64,000 bases of DNA, taken from Phaseolus vulgaris (lineage: Eukaryota; Streptophyta; Magnoliopsida; Fabales; Fabaceae). The position numbers and the translations under genes are program-made. This document shows, in pieces, positions 45,916 to 58,110 of this stretch; positions within the stretch are counted from its first letter, which is position 1; every line of letters begins with the position of its first letter. The DNA is taken from NCBI RefSeq assembly GCF_000499845.2, contig NC_023751.2, positions 27,067,862-27,131,861 of the forward strand. The letters run 5' to 3'. The notes beneath the pieces were generated by a model. It saw nothing but the letters and a program-made list of their open reading frames with translations. It had not been told where the DNA came from and did no database searches.

Positions 45916-48305
45916 GAGTACTATGGTCGATATGATGGATCAGGAGAACAACGTCCGGGGCCATTTGCTCTTTTCCTCAATGAGTGTGGAATCGTTCCGC
46001 AATACACCACGCCAGGCAAACCCAATATGAGTGGTGTTGCAGAACGAAGAAACCAAACTCTTAAAACCAAACTCATTCTTCTTTACCGGAATCACTTTGG
46101 GGAGAAACATTAAAGACCGTAGTTTATATCCTTAACAGAGTACCAAGTAAGGCAGTTGCCAAAACCCCTTATAAGCTGTGGACAAGCAAGAAACCTAGCA
46201 TTAGGCACTTGCACATTTGGGGTTGTCCAGCTGAAGCGCGACCTTATAAGGCGCACGAAGCAAAACTAGACTCAAGAACGGTTAGCTGTTATTTTGTTGG
46301 GTACGCTGAACGCTCTCGAGGCTACAAGTTTTTTGATCCCACATCAAGATCTTTTTTTGAAACGGGAAATGCAAGATTTCTTGAGGAAATTGAGTTTTGG
46401 AGGGAAGAAGTTTTAAGGAATGTCGGTTTTGAGGAAGAGTTTGTTGTTGAAAATAACAAGGTCATTGTACCTGTTGTTATTCATGACACAACTCCACAAC
46501 TCAACAACGATGTTCAGGCTCCTATCCCTGACGTTGTTGTACAACAAAACGACAATGAAGTTCTTCCTCACGCACCACCTAATGATCAAACTCAAGAACC
46601 TTAAGAATTTCCATTAAGAAGATCCATTAGAGAAAGAAAAAGTGCGATTTCGGATGATTACATTGTATTTCTGCAAGAACATGAGGATGCAATTGGTTTA
46701 ACAGAGGAAGATCCTATCAACTTCTGTCAAGCCATGCGTAGTTCAGACACATCTAAATGGATCGATGCCATGAATGAAGAGATGAAGTCTGTGAATGACA
46801 ATGATGTTTGGGATCTCGTTGAATTGCCTAAAGGCTCAAAACCCATTGGTTGCAAATGGATATTTAAAACCAAGAGGGATTCAAATGGCAATATTGAGAG
46901 ATATTAGGCACGTCTAGTCGCTAAAGGCTTTACTCAAAAGAAAGATATTGACTATAAAGAAACTTTCTCTCCCGTCTCTTCGAAAGATTCTTTTAGAATA
47001 ATTATGGCATTGGTAGCGCATTTTGACTTGGAGTTACATCAGATGGATGTTGATGGATCAGATGTTAAGACCGCGTTTCTCAATGGTGACATTGATGAGA
47101 CAATTTATATGTTGCAACCAGAAAATTTTATATCGGGTGATCCAAAATCTATGGTGTGCAAGCTCAAGAAATCCATCTACGGACTCAAGCAAGCTTCCCG
47201 TCAATGGTATCAAAAGTTTCATCAAGTCATTACTTCATACGGTTTCGAGGCAAATGTTGTTGATGATTATGTGTACCACAAGTTCAGTGGGAGTAAATAT
47301 ATCTTTCTGGTGTTATATGTTGATGATATTCTACTTGCTACTAGTGATGCAAGATTATTGCATGAAACCAAGAAATTTCTGACAAAGAATTTCGAAATGA
47401 AAGATCTTGGTAATGCATCTTTTGTATTAGGGATTCAAATACTAAGAGATCGCCCTCGAGGTATTCTTGGATTGTCACAAAAGACCTATATCGATAAAAT
47501 TCTGAGTAGATTCGGCATGAAAGATAATAAGCCCGGAGATACACCTGTAGCCAAAGGAGACAAATTTAGTCTCAAACAATGCCCCAAAAATGATCTTGAA
47601 AGAAAAGAAATGCAAAAGATTCCTTATGCATTTGTTATAGGGAGTCTAATGTATGCACAAGTTTGTACTCGTCCCGATATAACATTCATTGTGGGAGTAT
47701 TGGGCAGATACTTAAGTAATTCGGGATTACAACATTGGACAGCAACCAAACGTGTGTTGCGTTATTTGAAGAAAACAAAAGACTACGTGCTCACTTATAG
47801 GAGGTCAAAGAATTTGGAGATCATTGGGTACTCTGACTCTGATTTTGCAGGATGTCAAGATAGTAAGCGGTCCACATCAAGTTATGTCTACGTATTAGCT
47901 GGAGGAGCCATATCGTGGAAGTCTGTAAAACAGACTCTTATAGCTTCTTCAACTTTGGCAGCGGAGTTTGTAGCTTGTTATGAGGCATCCAACCACGGTC
48001 TGTGGCTTCAGAATTTTGTTACAGGATTACGAGTTGTAGACGGAATCGAAAGACCGCTAAAGATTTATTGTGACAACAACTCTGCAGTCCTTTATTCCAA
48101 CAACAATAGAAGCTCAACGAAGTCAAAGTTTATTGACATTAAGTTTTCAGTTGTGAAAGGAAGAGTTCAAAATAGACAAATTTCTATAGAACATATAGGA
48201 ACAAATTCTATGCTAGCTGATCCATTAACCAAGGGATTAATATCTAAGGTCTTTCATGAGCACACTGCTCATATGGGTGATATTCATGATGATACCTTGA
48301 TTTAG
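45916..48305 (+). pseudogene. pol: Element D pol remainder (integrase, RT, RNase H)
   Basis: Right part of the copia polyprotein interrupted by C. It begins in the integrase ([24 protein letters not shown]). A small deletion with frameshift lies at about 46060-46083. The frame then runs [32 protein letters not shown] and the linker, with stops at 46602 (TAA) and 46905 (TAG). The RT is mostly intact (QMDVDGSDVKTAFLNGDID, LKQASRQWYQKF, YVDDILLA), followed by RNase H (YSDSDFAGCQDSKRST, CDNNSAV, SKFIDIKFSVVKGRV) to the terminal stop. It belongs to a different copia family from C (Tnt1-like style). The downstream tract and LTR fit a 3' end. Confidence 0.9.
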
Positions 48306-48746
48306 TGGGAGTGTTCTTGTTCTATGTTTTGTTTTGGATATTCTATTGCTTATTATGTTTCTGCATAATAAAGTTGATAGTTTATATGTCTATGATTGAA
48401 TTCACTATGTTCTTTATTAAACAATTGTAATTGTATCTATATAAAGATTTTGGAATGATCTCACTAAAGAATAAAGTAGGATCAGTTGGAAATTGTCGTT
48501 ACTTTGAGATAACACTTTACGAAATTTCCATGCTACTCATCCACATTAGATCTATGTCGTTTGATATATTGATATGTGGTGATTGTCGTGGTCTTGTCAC
48601 AGATTGATTGTGATAAATATCGCGGTAATTGCCTTATCTTTGTATTAGATGGACCAGATTTTTCATAAGGAAAATTAAAATAAATAGGATACGGATGTGC
48701 GCCTAAAGAATTGTGGTATAATTGTATTAAGGTAATATATAACCCA
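48306..48746 (+). other. 3' untranslated region of element D
   Basis: Non-coding sequence from pol stop to polypurine tract. No gene. Confidence 0.7.
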
Positions 48747-48756
48747 AGTGGGAGAT
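48747..48756 (+). promoter_or_regulatory. Polypurine tract of element D
   Basis: aagtgggagat-type tract immediately before the LTR start tgtaaggaaa at 48757. Confidence 0.75.
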
Positions 48757-49072
48757 TGTAAGGAAATAACAAATTTCCTATTAATGGGTTATATATATAT
48801 AATATACAATTATATTTCCTATTTACCTTATTAATATGGATTAAATGAATAGATACCAATATTGCCTAATTAAGCGGATTATGGGAATCCTAATTAGCAA
48901 TATAAATATAGGCTATTGGTTATGGTCTCCAATACACCAAATAAAAACACACCTTCTGATGGATTGGTGTCTTCTTCTTTGCGGTTTTTGAGTGGATTTG
49001 CGGAAGCTCCATGGTTTGATGGTGGAACAAGGCTCTCTTAGGAGTTGTGATAGCCTTGGAGGTGCATGAGAA
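48757..49072 (+). repeat. 3' LTR of element D (first part)
   Basis: Starts tgtaaggaaataacaaattt. The first ~200 bp are matched in inverted orientation at 49855-50034. Probably interrupted at 49072/49073 by a gypsy LTR; 49068-49072 is agaag. Confidence 0.7.
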
Positions 49073-49704
49073 GTATGATTTGAGAGAGGTGAGGCCTACT
49101 CTTCTTGGAGGTGAAAGTTTCGAAAGATTAAAAGCCTAATCCTAAGAAGTCTTAGGCAAAGAGTGAGAATGGCACAAATTTGGCAGCATTTCACTAATGA
49201 ATTAATCTTGTCAAAACATGAGGTAGGCTCCTCCTTTTTTAGCCTAAGGAGGACCGGAAATGGAAGAGACAAAAGGTGGGAAATTCTAAACCTAAAGGTT
49301 TGAAAGTTGGCGCCAATTGTAGCTCACATGACAAGTGTGACAAGGTGTGTCTCATGTGATGCAATTAGGCCTAAAGTGACCGGCCTTATGTAGATTAGGA
49401 GTTTCTAGAAACCCTAATCTAACTTAGGTTGGTTTTTAGGAGCCAAAATTCAACCTAATCACAAATTAAACAATTTTACAAAAGAAAATTCCTATGATAT
49501 TTTGACAAGAATTTAAAGACTATGCTACGCTTGATTTTGGACCTCTTGGAACATGTAGAGGTAAGTTTCTCTGCCATCAGTAGCAGTGTTCCAATCCTCA
49601 TCAAGCCTCTTAGCCATGACCCTTATAGTTGGCCCAATATGTCTTGATGTTTGACTGTCCTTTGGGTTGGTGCTTGGCCCTCTTCCATCACCTTCTCTCC
49701 ATCA
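49073..49704. repeat. Probable solo gypsy LTR
   Basis: A 632-bp block ending cttctctccatca, in the style of the A and B LTRs, with a central ggcgccaatt as in theirs (ggcgcctaaa). agaag occurs on both sides (49068-49072 and 49705-49709). The left end reads tatgattt instead of TG, so this boundary is tentative. Confidence 0.42.
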
Positions 49705-50034
49705 AGAAGAGAGATTAAGGTCTCATAGAGAAATTAGGTTATTTGGTTGAGGAAGACTACAAACCTCTGTTCTTGATTGCCGTAGAAATTCCGCAACAAT
49801 CGGCGATCAACAACAGGAGGTTTGTGGTCTTCCTCAACTAAAGAACGTGTGTTTTTATTTGATGTATGGGACCATAACCAATAACCTATATATATATTGC
49901 TAATTAGGATTTCCATAATCCCTTTAATCAGACAATATTGATATCTACTCATTTAATCACAGGTAAATAAAAAATATAATTGTATATTATATATATATAA
50001 CTCATTAATAGAAAATTTGTTATTTCCTTACCGT
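49705..50034 (-). repeat. D-type LTR in inverted orientation
   Basis: The right 180 bp (49855-50034) are the reverse complement of 48757-48960, with shared words such as aaggaaataacaaattt and gctattggttatggtc-like. The adjoining part contains a hairpin. On the minus strand the LTR starts at 50034 (ggtaagg) and no polypurine tract precedes it, so it is a 5' or solo LTR. Confidence 0.6.
49746..49838. repeat. Inverted repeat (hairpin) in LTR
   Basis: Arms 49746-49782 and 49801-49838 pair over 37-38 bp with three mismatches and one bulge, around an 18-bp loop. The stem begins gttgaggaagac. Confidence 0.85.
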
Positions 50035-50940
50035 AGTAGTTGCAGGCGGCGCTTGGCGGGGTGGCAACGGTGGTGAAGGTTGTGGTGGTTGTAGGCGGGA
50101 CTGGAGCAGAGCGGGGTAGTGGAGCTATGGCACCGGAGCTGTGGTGCGATCTTGTGTCTGGATGCATGGCGCTGTTGTGGCTAGTGGCGGTAGCGTTGCG
50201 TTGGTCTTTGGTGGAGTTGATTGGTTTGCGCGGCGGATGAAGCAGCTACTGGTGGTGTGGGGCGGCGCTGGTATGTGGTGCGTGAGGAGCACGCATGATG
50301 GTGTGTACTGGTGTGTGACTGGGCGGCGGCTGATGCGAAAACTGGCGGCAGGGTTTCGGTTGCTGAAGCGAAAGCTGGCAGCGGGGTTGCGGTGGTCGTC
50401 GGTGGAGTGGGAGCTGTGGTAGTGAGGGCTGGATGGGTGGTGGTGTGGATGAATGGTGGAGAGTGAGAGTGTATGTGTCGTGGGTGAGTGGGAGTAGAAA
50501 AGAGAAAGGAAAATGTGGTGTGGTGTGGTGAGTACTTACTACTGAGTGCATAATCAAAATCAAAAGGTGTTGTGAGAGAATCTGTGTGTGTGAGAAGTCC
50601 ACTTTTTAAGGTGATGTTTGAGGGAGAGTGAGAGAAAGTGTGGGGGGTGTGAGGGACCGTAAGTTACGCTGGGGTGAAAAAGTGAGAGAGAGAGAGGTAC
50701 GAAGAGTAGATGAATCAAAGTAGGCTAGAGGGTGCGTGAAGTCTGAGAGGAGGTGTGAACAAAAGAAGGCGCTGCGTGAAGTAAGTGTGGGGTGTAAGCA
50801 AGAGAAGATAAAGTTGGGCTAAGGGGGATGCGATGGGTAAGTGGTGGTGTGAGAAGGAAATCAGTGGGCTAAGGGATAAAAACGGAAGTGAGAAAAAAGA
50901 GGTGTTAGAAAAGGGGTGCAGGTGTGTAAGATGTAATAAG
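50035..50940. other. GT/G-rich non-coding block
   Basis: Plus strand rich in ggtggtg, ggcggcg and gtgagag words, then gagagagag. Several 66-118-codon frames overlap on both strands, low in complexity (Pro/His-rich on minus, Gly/Val/Trp-rich on plus). No gene supported. It may be a fragment of a large dispersed repeat, as the 23940-24100 block has similar composition. Confidence 0.5.
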
Positions 50941-51600
50941 GAATTTTTATTTTTATTAACAACAAAATTTTAAACACTTGGACGAAATTAGATGTAGAGA
51001 ATTAGGTTATATATTTCATTTGAATATAATCGAGAATGCTATGATACTAAATTTTCAAAAGCCTCCGCTTTAATTATGAATCTCAAAAACTTTCTAGAAA
51101 AGCTTAATCAGAACGTTTGACTAAAATTTTGATTTATATGTATTGAAAATATCAAAATGAGTTTAAAATAAAAATTAAGGATCATTAGAAAGCATTTTCA
51201 AAGTACAAAAAGCTAAGTTTAGGAACTTTCCTTAATGCGTTAGGCCGTTTATTGTGAAAATAAAGACTAAACCGTCTTACACTAAGATAAAGACTATATT
51301 GTTTAATGTGTTTCATGTTTAGAGATTATATAGTAAGTTGCACTCAACTGAGATCATCCAGTGAGTCTAACATAAAAACATCTTATAACATGTTTAACAC
51401 ATCGAGACCATCTAACAAATTTTGCACTATTATACTGTCTATCATGTAATCATTGTGAGACTATCTAACATGTTAAAACTATAGCTTGCCTAACAATTGA
51501 ACTTTGAAACCTGGACTTCAATTAACTTTGTTATACTTTTAATATATCTTATAGTGTTTGTTATCATCAAAACTAATAAAATCTCTTATTATGAGAATGT
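50941..51600. other. Non-coding DNA, no gene seen
   Basis: AT-rich; no feature supported. Confidence 0.5.
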
Positions 51601-51996
51601 TTAGTGGGGTATTAGACCATCTAGTAATTCATAGACCGTATATAAGTAAATGTAAGTAAATATGACACCATTAAAGTTACTAATAGTTTCAGGCCAAGAC
51701 AAAACTTGTTCATGAATGATAAGAATGCCTACCAGTTCCTCCAATGACATAAGCTTTAGATCCTTATATACTCTAAGGGAAGTCCCCTGTGCTCTCCATT
51801 TCAAAGAAATAGTTCTCAATACTTTATCATTTATGTCATATTGGCTTATGACAATATCCGAAGATCTAAGACTGTTCATAATGATCCAGAGTCGTGCTAT
51901 CATGGATTGAATAATCTCCTTTTCCTTCATAGTGAACATCTTATACTGAGTTCTCAACAAAGTAAGTTCATTAGACAATGCTAGCATCTCCCACAT
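51601..51996 (-). pseudogene. Copia gag relic
   Basis: A 131-codon frame starts MWEMLALSNE and continues with YKMFTMKEKEIIQSMIARLW, LRTISLKWRAQGTSLRVYKD and LMSLEELVGILIIHEQV. This follows the UBN2/copia gag pattern (MWDxL..., YEMFKMKExESI, SLPxxWxxKVT, LSLEELxGxLxxHE). There is no zinc knuckle or pol nearby, so it is an isolated fragment; the tail from about residue 110 is unrelated. Confidence 0.65.
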
Positions 51997-52248
51997 ATCA
52001 TTAACGCTGGATGATGGGAGTGAATTTAAAATCCTTTTCTCGACAATAGGATCGAGTCAATTGTATACAATTGAGGGTTGTCGTATTCACAAGGAATTAA
52101 AGTTTACCAAGGTAGAAGTAACTTTCAAAATGAAGTGAGATAATGATAAAATTTGATTTCATATATTTTTGTAAAAAAATATAATAATCCTAGTAAATTA
52201 TTTAGCGAGGGACGAAGCTTTGGCAAACAAATGAAGTAGAAGGATAAT

Positions 52249-53643
52249 TGTTGAAGATGAGAGCTTTGATGTATCAAATCCACATGTAACCTGAAGTTGT
52301 GCTGTTGTGATGCTTTCTGGGTTTGGGTTTAGATTAAGCTGTTTGGAATCTTTGTTAAGATCAGCCCTTGATTCCTACATAAAGCTTGATCAATCAATTT
52401 TAAAAGAAATAAAGTGTTTTTCCATGCAAAGGGAAAACAACTGGTTGAATTGTCGAGACAACCGGTTGTTTGTCACTTAGTTGACAATGAGGTTTTGAAA
52501 CTGTTTTTTGAATTGGTTTTGTAACTACCTGACCCATTCAACTGGTTAAATCGTGGTTTCAACCGGTTAAATGAATGTTGTGCTAACATGTTTTTGAAAA
52601 CCTGTTTCAACTGTTTTAAATGAGATCAAAACTTATTTGACTCTGTTATGTTGCCTTAAAATGGCTAGATTTCAAATGCTATAAAAATAGCCTTCTCTCA
52701 AATATTTTAGAGACAAGTTTTACAATCTGATTTGAGATAAAAAAGAGAGATTACAATCTGTTTATGAAAGAAGTTTTCTAAGATTAGCAAGATTGCTTTT
52801 AAGCTTTGTTGTGGTTCAAGAACTAGTCATAAGGCTTCTGGTTTTCTGTAATTCCAAGTGTTTTCTATCCTTACTCAGTTTCTTGTAATTGTATTTTGAT
52901 ATTGTAAACGTGTTTGTAAAATCCTGTAAAGTCAGTGTGATTCTGGCTTGATGTGTGTGCTGGTGTAAAGGGGGTGAGTAGGCTTTGTGGGATTCAAAGT
53001 CACATTTTTGTGGTGTGTTGTTGCTTGTAATCTGTGATTGATTACATAGTAGAATACTCAGTGGTTTGACTGAGGATTGGATGTAACTTAGGGTTAAGTG
53101 AACCAGTATAATTTGTTTGTGTGAATCTCTCTATCTCTTAACTCTCATAACTGTTTGTGTAAATTCATTTTCTGCAGCTGCTATAAACAACTGGTTAAAA
53201 CGTATTTTTAACTGATTAAAATTCTGAAACAATTTTCTGAATCTTTGTTTAAATGTCTTCCTTAGTTGTTTATCTATTATTGATAGATAAATTTTCATTC
53301 TTAATCAAATATTTGTGAAAAGATTTTATAAACAATTATGCCCCCCTAGTGGAATACTCAGTGGTTTGACTGAGGACTGGATGTAGCTTAGGGTTGAGTG
53401 AACTAGTATAATTTGTTTGTGTGAATCTCTCTATCTCTTAACTCTCATAACTGTTTGTGTAAATTCATTTTCTGTTGCTGCTATAAACAACTGGTTAAAA
53501 CGTATTTTTAACCGATTAAAATTCTGAAACAGTTTTCTGAATCTTTGTTTAAATGTCTTCCTTAGTTGTTTATCTGTGATTGATTGATAGCTTTTATAAA
53601 CAATTCCCCCCCCCCCCCCCCTCTTGTTTAAGCCATAATAACA
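52249..53643 (+). repeat. Solo copia LTR with internal duplication
   Basis: Starts tgttgaagatgaga and ends, by comparison with the LTR of F, at taataaca (53643), just after a C16 run and ctcttgtttaagcc. It contains accggttgttt-type words shared with F. No internal region follows and no convincing 5-bp duplication was found (left ataat, right tagcc), so the ends may have been altered. Confidence 0.65.
53051..53605 (+). repeat. 300-bp tandem duplication within the LTR
   Basis: Copies start at 53051 and 53351, both with gaatactcagtggtttgac and running through aaattcattttctg to ttataaacaatt. The first copy ends in a short C run (cccccct) where the second continues into the true C16 end. This looks like an LTR whose 3' part was copied twice. 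Confidence 0.88.
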
Positions 53644-56600
53644 TAGCCCAAGTGTTTGGGATAGAAAGAATATTGTGAATCTCTTTTGTTATTGTTACTA
53701 TAAATGCTATACTTGTTCAAGCTCATTGGTTTTTGTGGCCAAATCAAGTCAATTCCTTGCATAAGGTTATCTAGAATCATAAACTATCATAATCAATTCC
53801 TTGCATCATAATTGCTTATTTATGCATTAAGATGGAATGATTCAAACTATATTCTCAGCTCCATTCCTGACCATTGACATATATGGGTGATTTGATAAGG
53901 TTCAGATACATTAAATCGCCTTCTGACCTCATTCATACTCCAAATGCATCAAACTACACTTTTAGACCTAGAGGAGAGAAATCATAAGTAGTCCAAATTT
54001 AAAATCACAACTAGGCGACCTTCTTAAAAAAAAATGAGAATCACATAATCCTTAACCTATGAAAATGAAAATTTAAAATATGATTTTCTCCTTCTTGTAT
54101 GTAATGGTTTGATAAATCTCTAATTGATATGAGGAAACACCACACAAAAATTTAGAATGTTTTGACAAGTGTAAGTGTGTGAAGTAAAAGTCTAAAATAT
54201 AGAAAAAAGCCTAAAAAATACTAAAAAAAACAAATAGTAAAGGGTTAATATTTCAGAATTTGGATGGATCTAATTTGAGTATTACTCATTATGTTCCTTA
54301 CCTCATTTTGAACAACTTTTATTTTTAGAAAAATGTTTATTTGACACCCATACTCCACCCTACACCCTAATAAATATTAATATTTTAATTATTTATAAAA
54401 ATATATAATTTTGAAATATTTTGAAACATTTTGCATTTTGCTTGTATTTTTATTAAGAAGATTTTTTCTTTTTGTAATTTTTTTTATTACAAATATTAAT
54501 ATTTATTATAAGTATAGGATGAAGTAAGAATTTCAAAATATCATAACCCTTATTTTTAATGTATCTCAATCCGAGTTCTCTATTGGATATTTATCATGAA
54601 ACTTGAATTCGATTCTTTATAACAAAATATTGTTAATAGAAAAATTAATGATTGTGAAGCATACTCGGAAAAACCGTAGCCAAACTTGCCTAAAGTTTAG
54701 GCCTTGAACATAGTCCACTCTTTCTCTGATCAAGTTTATACATCAATAATACATCCTTTCATCCAAATTTTGTGTAAATGTTGCCTTGTGTGCTCACAGA
54801 CAACAGAGTGGTGTAGCAAAGTATGCTGACAAAATGGCGGCCGGGTTAGTGGTGTTAGAGAAGAAAGGAAGACTTTACAAAAAGATAAAGAAAAAAAAAA
54901 ACTTGAGAGATAACAATAATGAGGTGTAGAAAAAAAAAAGTACTCATGTATAACTATAAACACATTTTCTATATTGATTATTATTTTAAAGAACATAAAA
55001 ATAATTTTTATATCGAATCAAATTAAAATTGTACTATCCAGACTCAAATAGTACATATCATAACTTGTATTCCATTTCGATCTAAATCACAAGAAGAACT
55101 ATGACAAAATAAAATTAACTAAAATATCTAAAATTATTATTATTATAATAGATAAATTTTAAGGAAACGATATAGTAACCACTTCATAATTCAATAGATA
55201 GATTCTCGATGAAAACAAAAACTAACATAAAAATTCTTCCATTATTTACGAGTTTATCACCATTTCTTTTACTATAATAGATAAATTGAAACCAATATAA
55301 AAAATTATCATAAATTCATATTTTTGAAAAAATAATAATTTACATAAATCTTCTTCTACATATAGCTCTTATTTCGCATTCACTACTCTGACGTGAATAT
55401 TAAATTTCAACTACGCTTCAACTAACCTATTAAAAGCACTGCCTCTATTATTTTGTTTCTGAATAAATGGTTTCAAAGTTTTATATGGTACTGGCTCTTG
55501 ATATTAAAACAATATTGATTATTTTGACAATTTAATTTATATCCAGTGGCTAGTAAAAATTAAAAGCGTAGATATTTCTATATAAGTATTTATGGAAAAG
55601 ATTTATCTACATAAGTATTTATGAAAAAGATTGATAATATTCAATGTATCAGGCCCTTGGTTGGTCCTTGTCGTCCGAACTGTCCCTTTCAAACTGTTTT
55701 CTCATCATTTTTAAAATAAATATATAAAAAGATGTCTTGTTATTGACAGTTAGAAAATAATTATTTGGATAGAGTTTATTTTTGGTATAAATGAAATAAA
55801 AAGAGAATGAAATTTTTTTATTGTTCATTGTTAATGATTAACATATTTCTCTTTTAAAATATTTTATTTTGTATTGAAGGTGATTTTATTAAAATTTTAA
55901 AAGGTAACATTTGTATTCAAAGGCACATGTTATTCTGGTTATTATTATTTATTTATTTATTTTATTTAATATTAACAGAAACACTTTATTTAAATTTTTA
56001 CAATAGTAGTATATTTAATAAGATAAATTGAATATTCATATTCATTTATAAATTTAATAAATTTAATAAATTTAATTAAGTATAATATTTTCTATATTTG
56101 ATATATATAATTTATAATTTGAATTAAAAATAATGTTCAATAAAAATATAAATTACAAATTTTTATAAAAGAGAAAAACGTATAATTATATTTTGGAATA
56201 ATTAACCCATCTCGAGTTATTTTTAGTACGTAAATAGTTTTTATCTATTATCTTTTTCTCTTTATAAAATAATTATATTTTAAAATGTTGTAATTATAAA
56301 TAAATAAAATAAAAGAATCTCCTTTGCATATTTTTAGAAAAAGGTAGATATTGTCGGTGTGCATATGTATGGTTGTATTTTTAAAAAAATTTGAGTTATT
56401 ATTAAATATTATAATTAAAAAATTTAATGTTTTAAAATATATTTTAAACTCTTCTCTATGTTTTCGATAAGAGATATTGAAAAATAAAAATTGAATGAAA
56501 TAGTTGTAGGAAAGGTAATTATTTTTGTATTTTTTAAAGAAAAGAAATAGTTGAAAACTTACGAATAATTTTATAAAAAAATTTGTGTATATTAAATATA

Positions 56601-57299
56601 AGAATTCACATTGTATATTATTATAGATAATTAAAAATTTATAATTTTTTTAAAAATAATTCATTTGGCGTTGGAGCTATTGAAAGATAAAAATTAAGTG
56701 CAGAAAAGTTAGATATTATATTACTTATATATAGAAGAAATAATTATACTTAAGGATAATTTTGAATAAAAATATATACATCACTAAGAAAATGTCATTA
56801 TATATTACTAGATTAACTTGTTAAACAGAAGAAGAAAAAAAGAACCAGATTAAATAGTTAAACAGATGAAAAACAAACTATGACGTTACTTCATTCATAA
56901 AATTGTTTTAATCTTAAATCATGCATTTCCTCACAATGATTGCACATGAGTAGATAGATCTCACTGCACTCAACTAACCTTCAGCTCTCATATTAAAAGT
57001 TTCACTTCTATTCCAATGTTTTTAACTTATCATAAGATCAACAAGTTATAAATATGTATTTATAATTAACAAATAAACCAAAATTATTTTAAATATTTTT
57101 ATATTTGAAATATAGATTGCAAAATATCAAATACACACTACAATTATTTTTAAAGTCACACATGCGTGTATAATTATATATGACATGTTTTTAAGAAATT
57201 GAAAAAGTTTTTAAAAGTAGTTAGTAGTTATTTTTTTAAAAATAATATTAAATACTAAATCAAAACTCATATAGAAGAATGAAGTTCAAATCTAGATCA
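53644..57299. other. AT-rich DNA, no gene seen
   Basis: Long AT-rich stretch of homopolymers and simple words. The 86-codon frame at 54736-54996 (Phe/Ser-rich) is not convincing. Confidence 0.55.
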
Positions 57300-58110
57300 A
57301 TCAGAACATATGATTTGAATACCTTTTAAGAAAGAACTTCAAAAAAAAAAAAACTATGGAACAAACAAAATAAGCAAAATAATATTTATAGAAGAAGATA
57401 TTAGAAGAGTAAGAACTCTCATTTCTTCTTAGCAAACATCTTATACCTTTTCTAGGATATCCAAGCCTCCTAGTAGTTTGAACAACATCATCTCCATTAT
57501 CACTAAGAGATTGTCTCATATCACCTCACCCTTCAAATACTTAGCAACAATTTCACATTCTTTCATTAACAAAATAGTACAATTTTGCAAGGTCAAATCA
57601 TTAAAGACAGTTTTATAAGGAACTCATTTTTCAACAATAGGCAATGAGTTATTTTCTTATACCAAATCTTCTTATTCATGAACACTCTCCAATGAGAACA
57701 TATTAGTAAAATTATCACCCTGAGATCCAGACCCAGTCCTTATATCACAAATAGGATTATCAACAATAGATAAATCTATATTAACTTTCTAAACAACAAC
57801 ATCAACAAAAACAACAAAAACTCCAAGAACATCCTTAATTAACATATACAACAACATCAGAAATTAAAACATTCATAGGAAATTAAAAAATCGGCTTGTC
57901 CTCCATTTATCTTTTTTGAGAAACTTCTTCCTGTTGGTTATTAGAGATGTTTACTTACTAAGCAACAACAAACTTATATTGAACAACCACATATTTAGGC
58001 AAATTATTTGTATTTTTATTGCTCTCCGACTGTCTCCTACATTTAGATAAGTTATAACCAATCATTTTGCATGAGGAGTGAAATGGTGACAACTTTTCGT
58101 ATTCAATAAA
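57300..58110 (-). pseudogene. LINE ORF1-like (DUF4283/zinc knuckle) relic
   Basis: Reading the minus strand from about 58110 gives HSSCKMIGYNLSKCRRQSES, a CX-type zinc knuckle of the kind found after DUF4283 in plant LINE ORF1 proteins. Degenerate sequence with in-frame stops follows, then a 72-codon frame (57519-57301) starting MRQSLSDNGDDVVQTTRR and GYPRKG. Multiple stops show long decay. Assignment rests on the knuckle and the basic tail only. Confidence 0.42.

Noticed and set aside
50040..50602. Overlapping 66-118-codon ORFs in the GT-rich block
   Set aside because: Open on both strands because of skewed composition; no recognisable domain, no codon bias.
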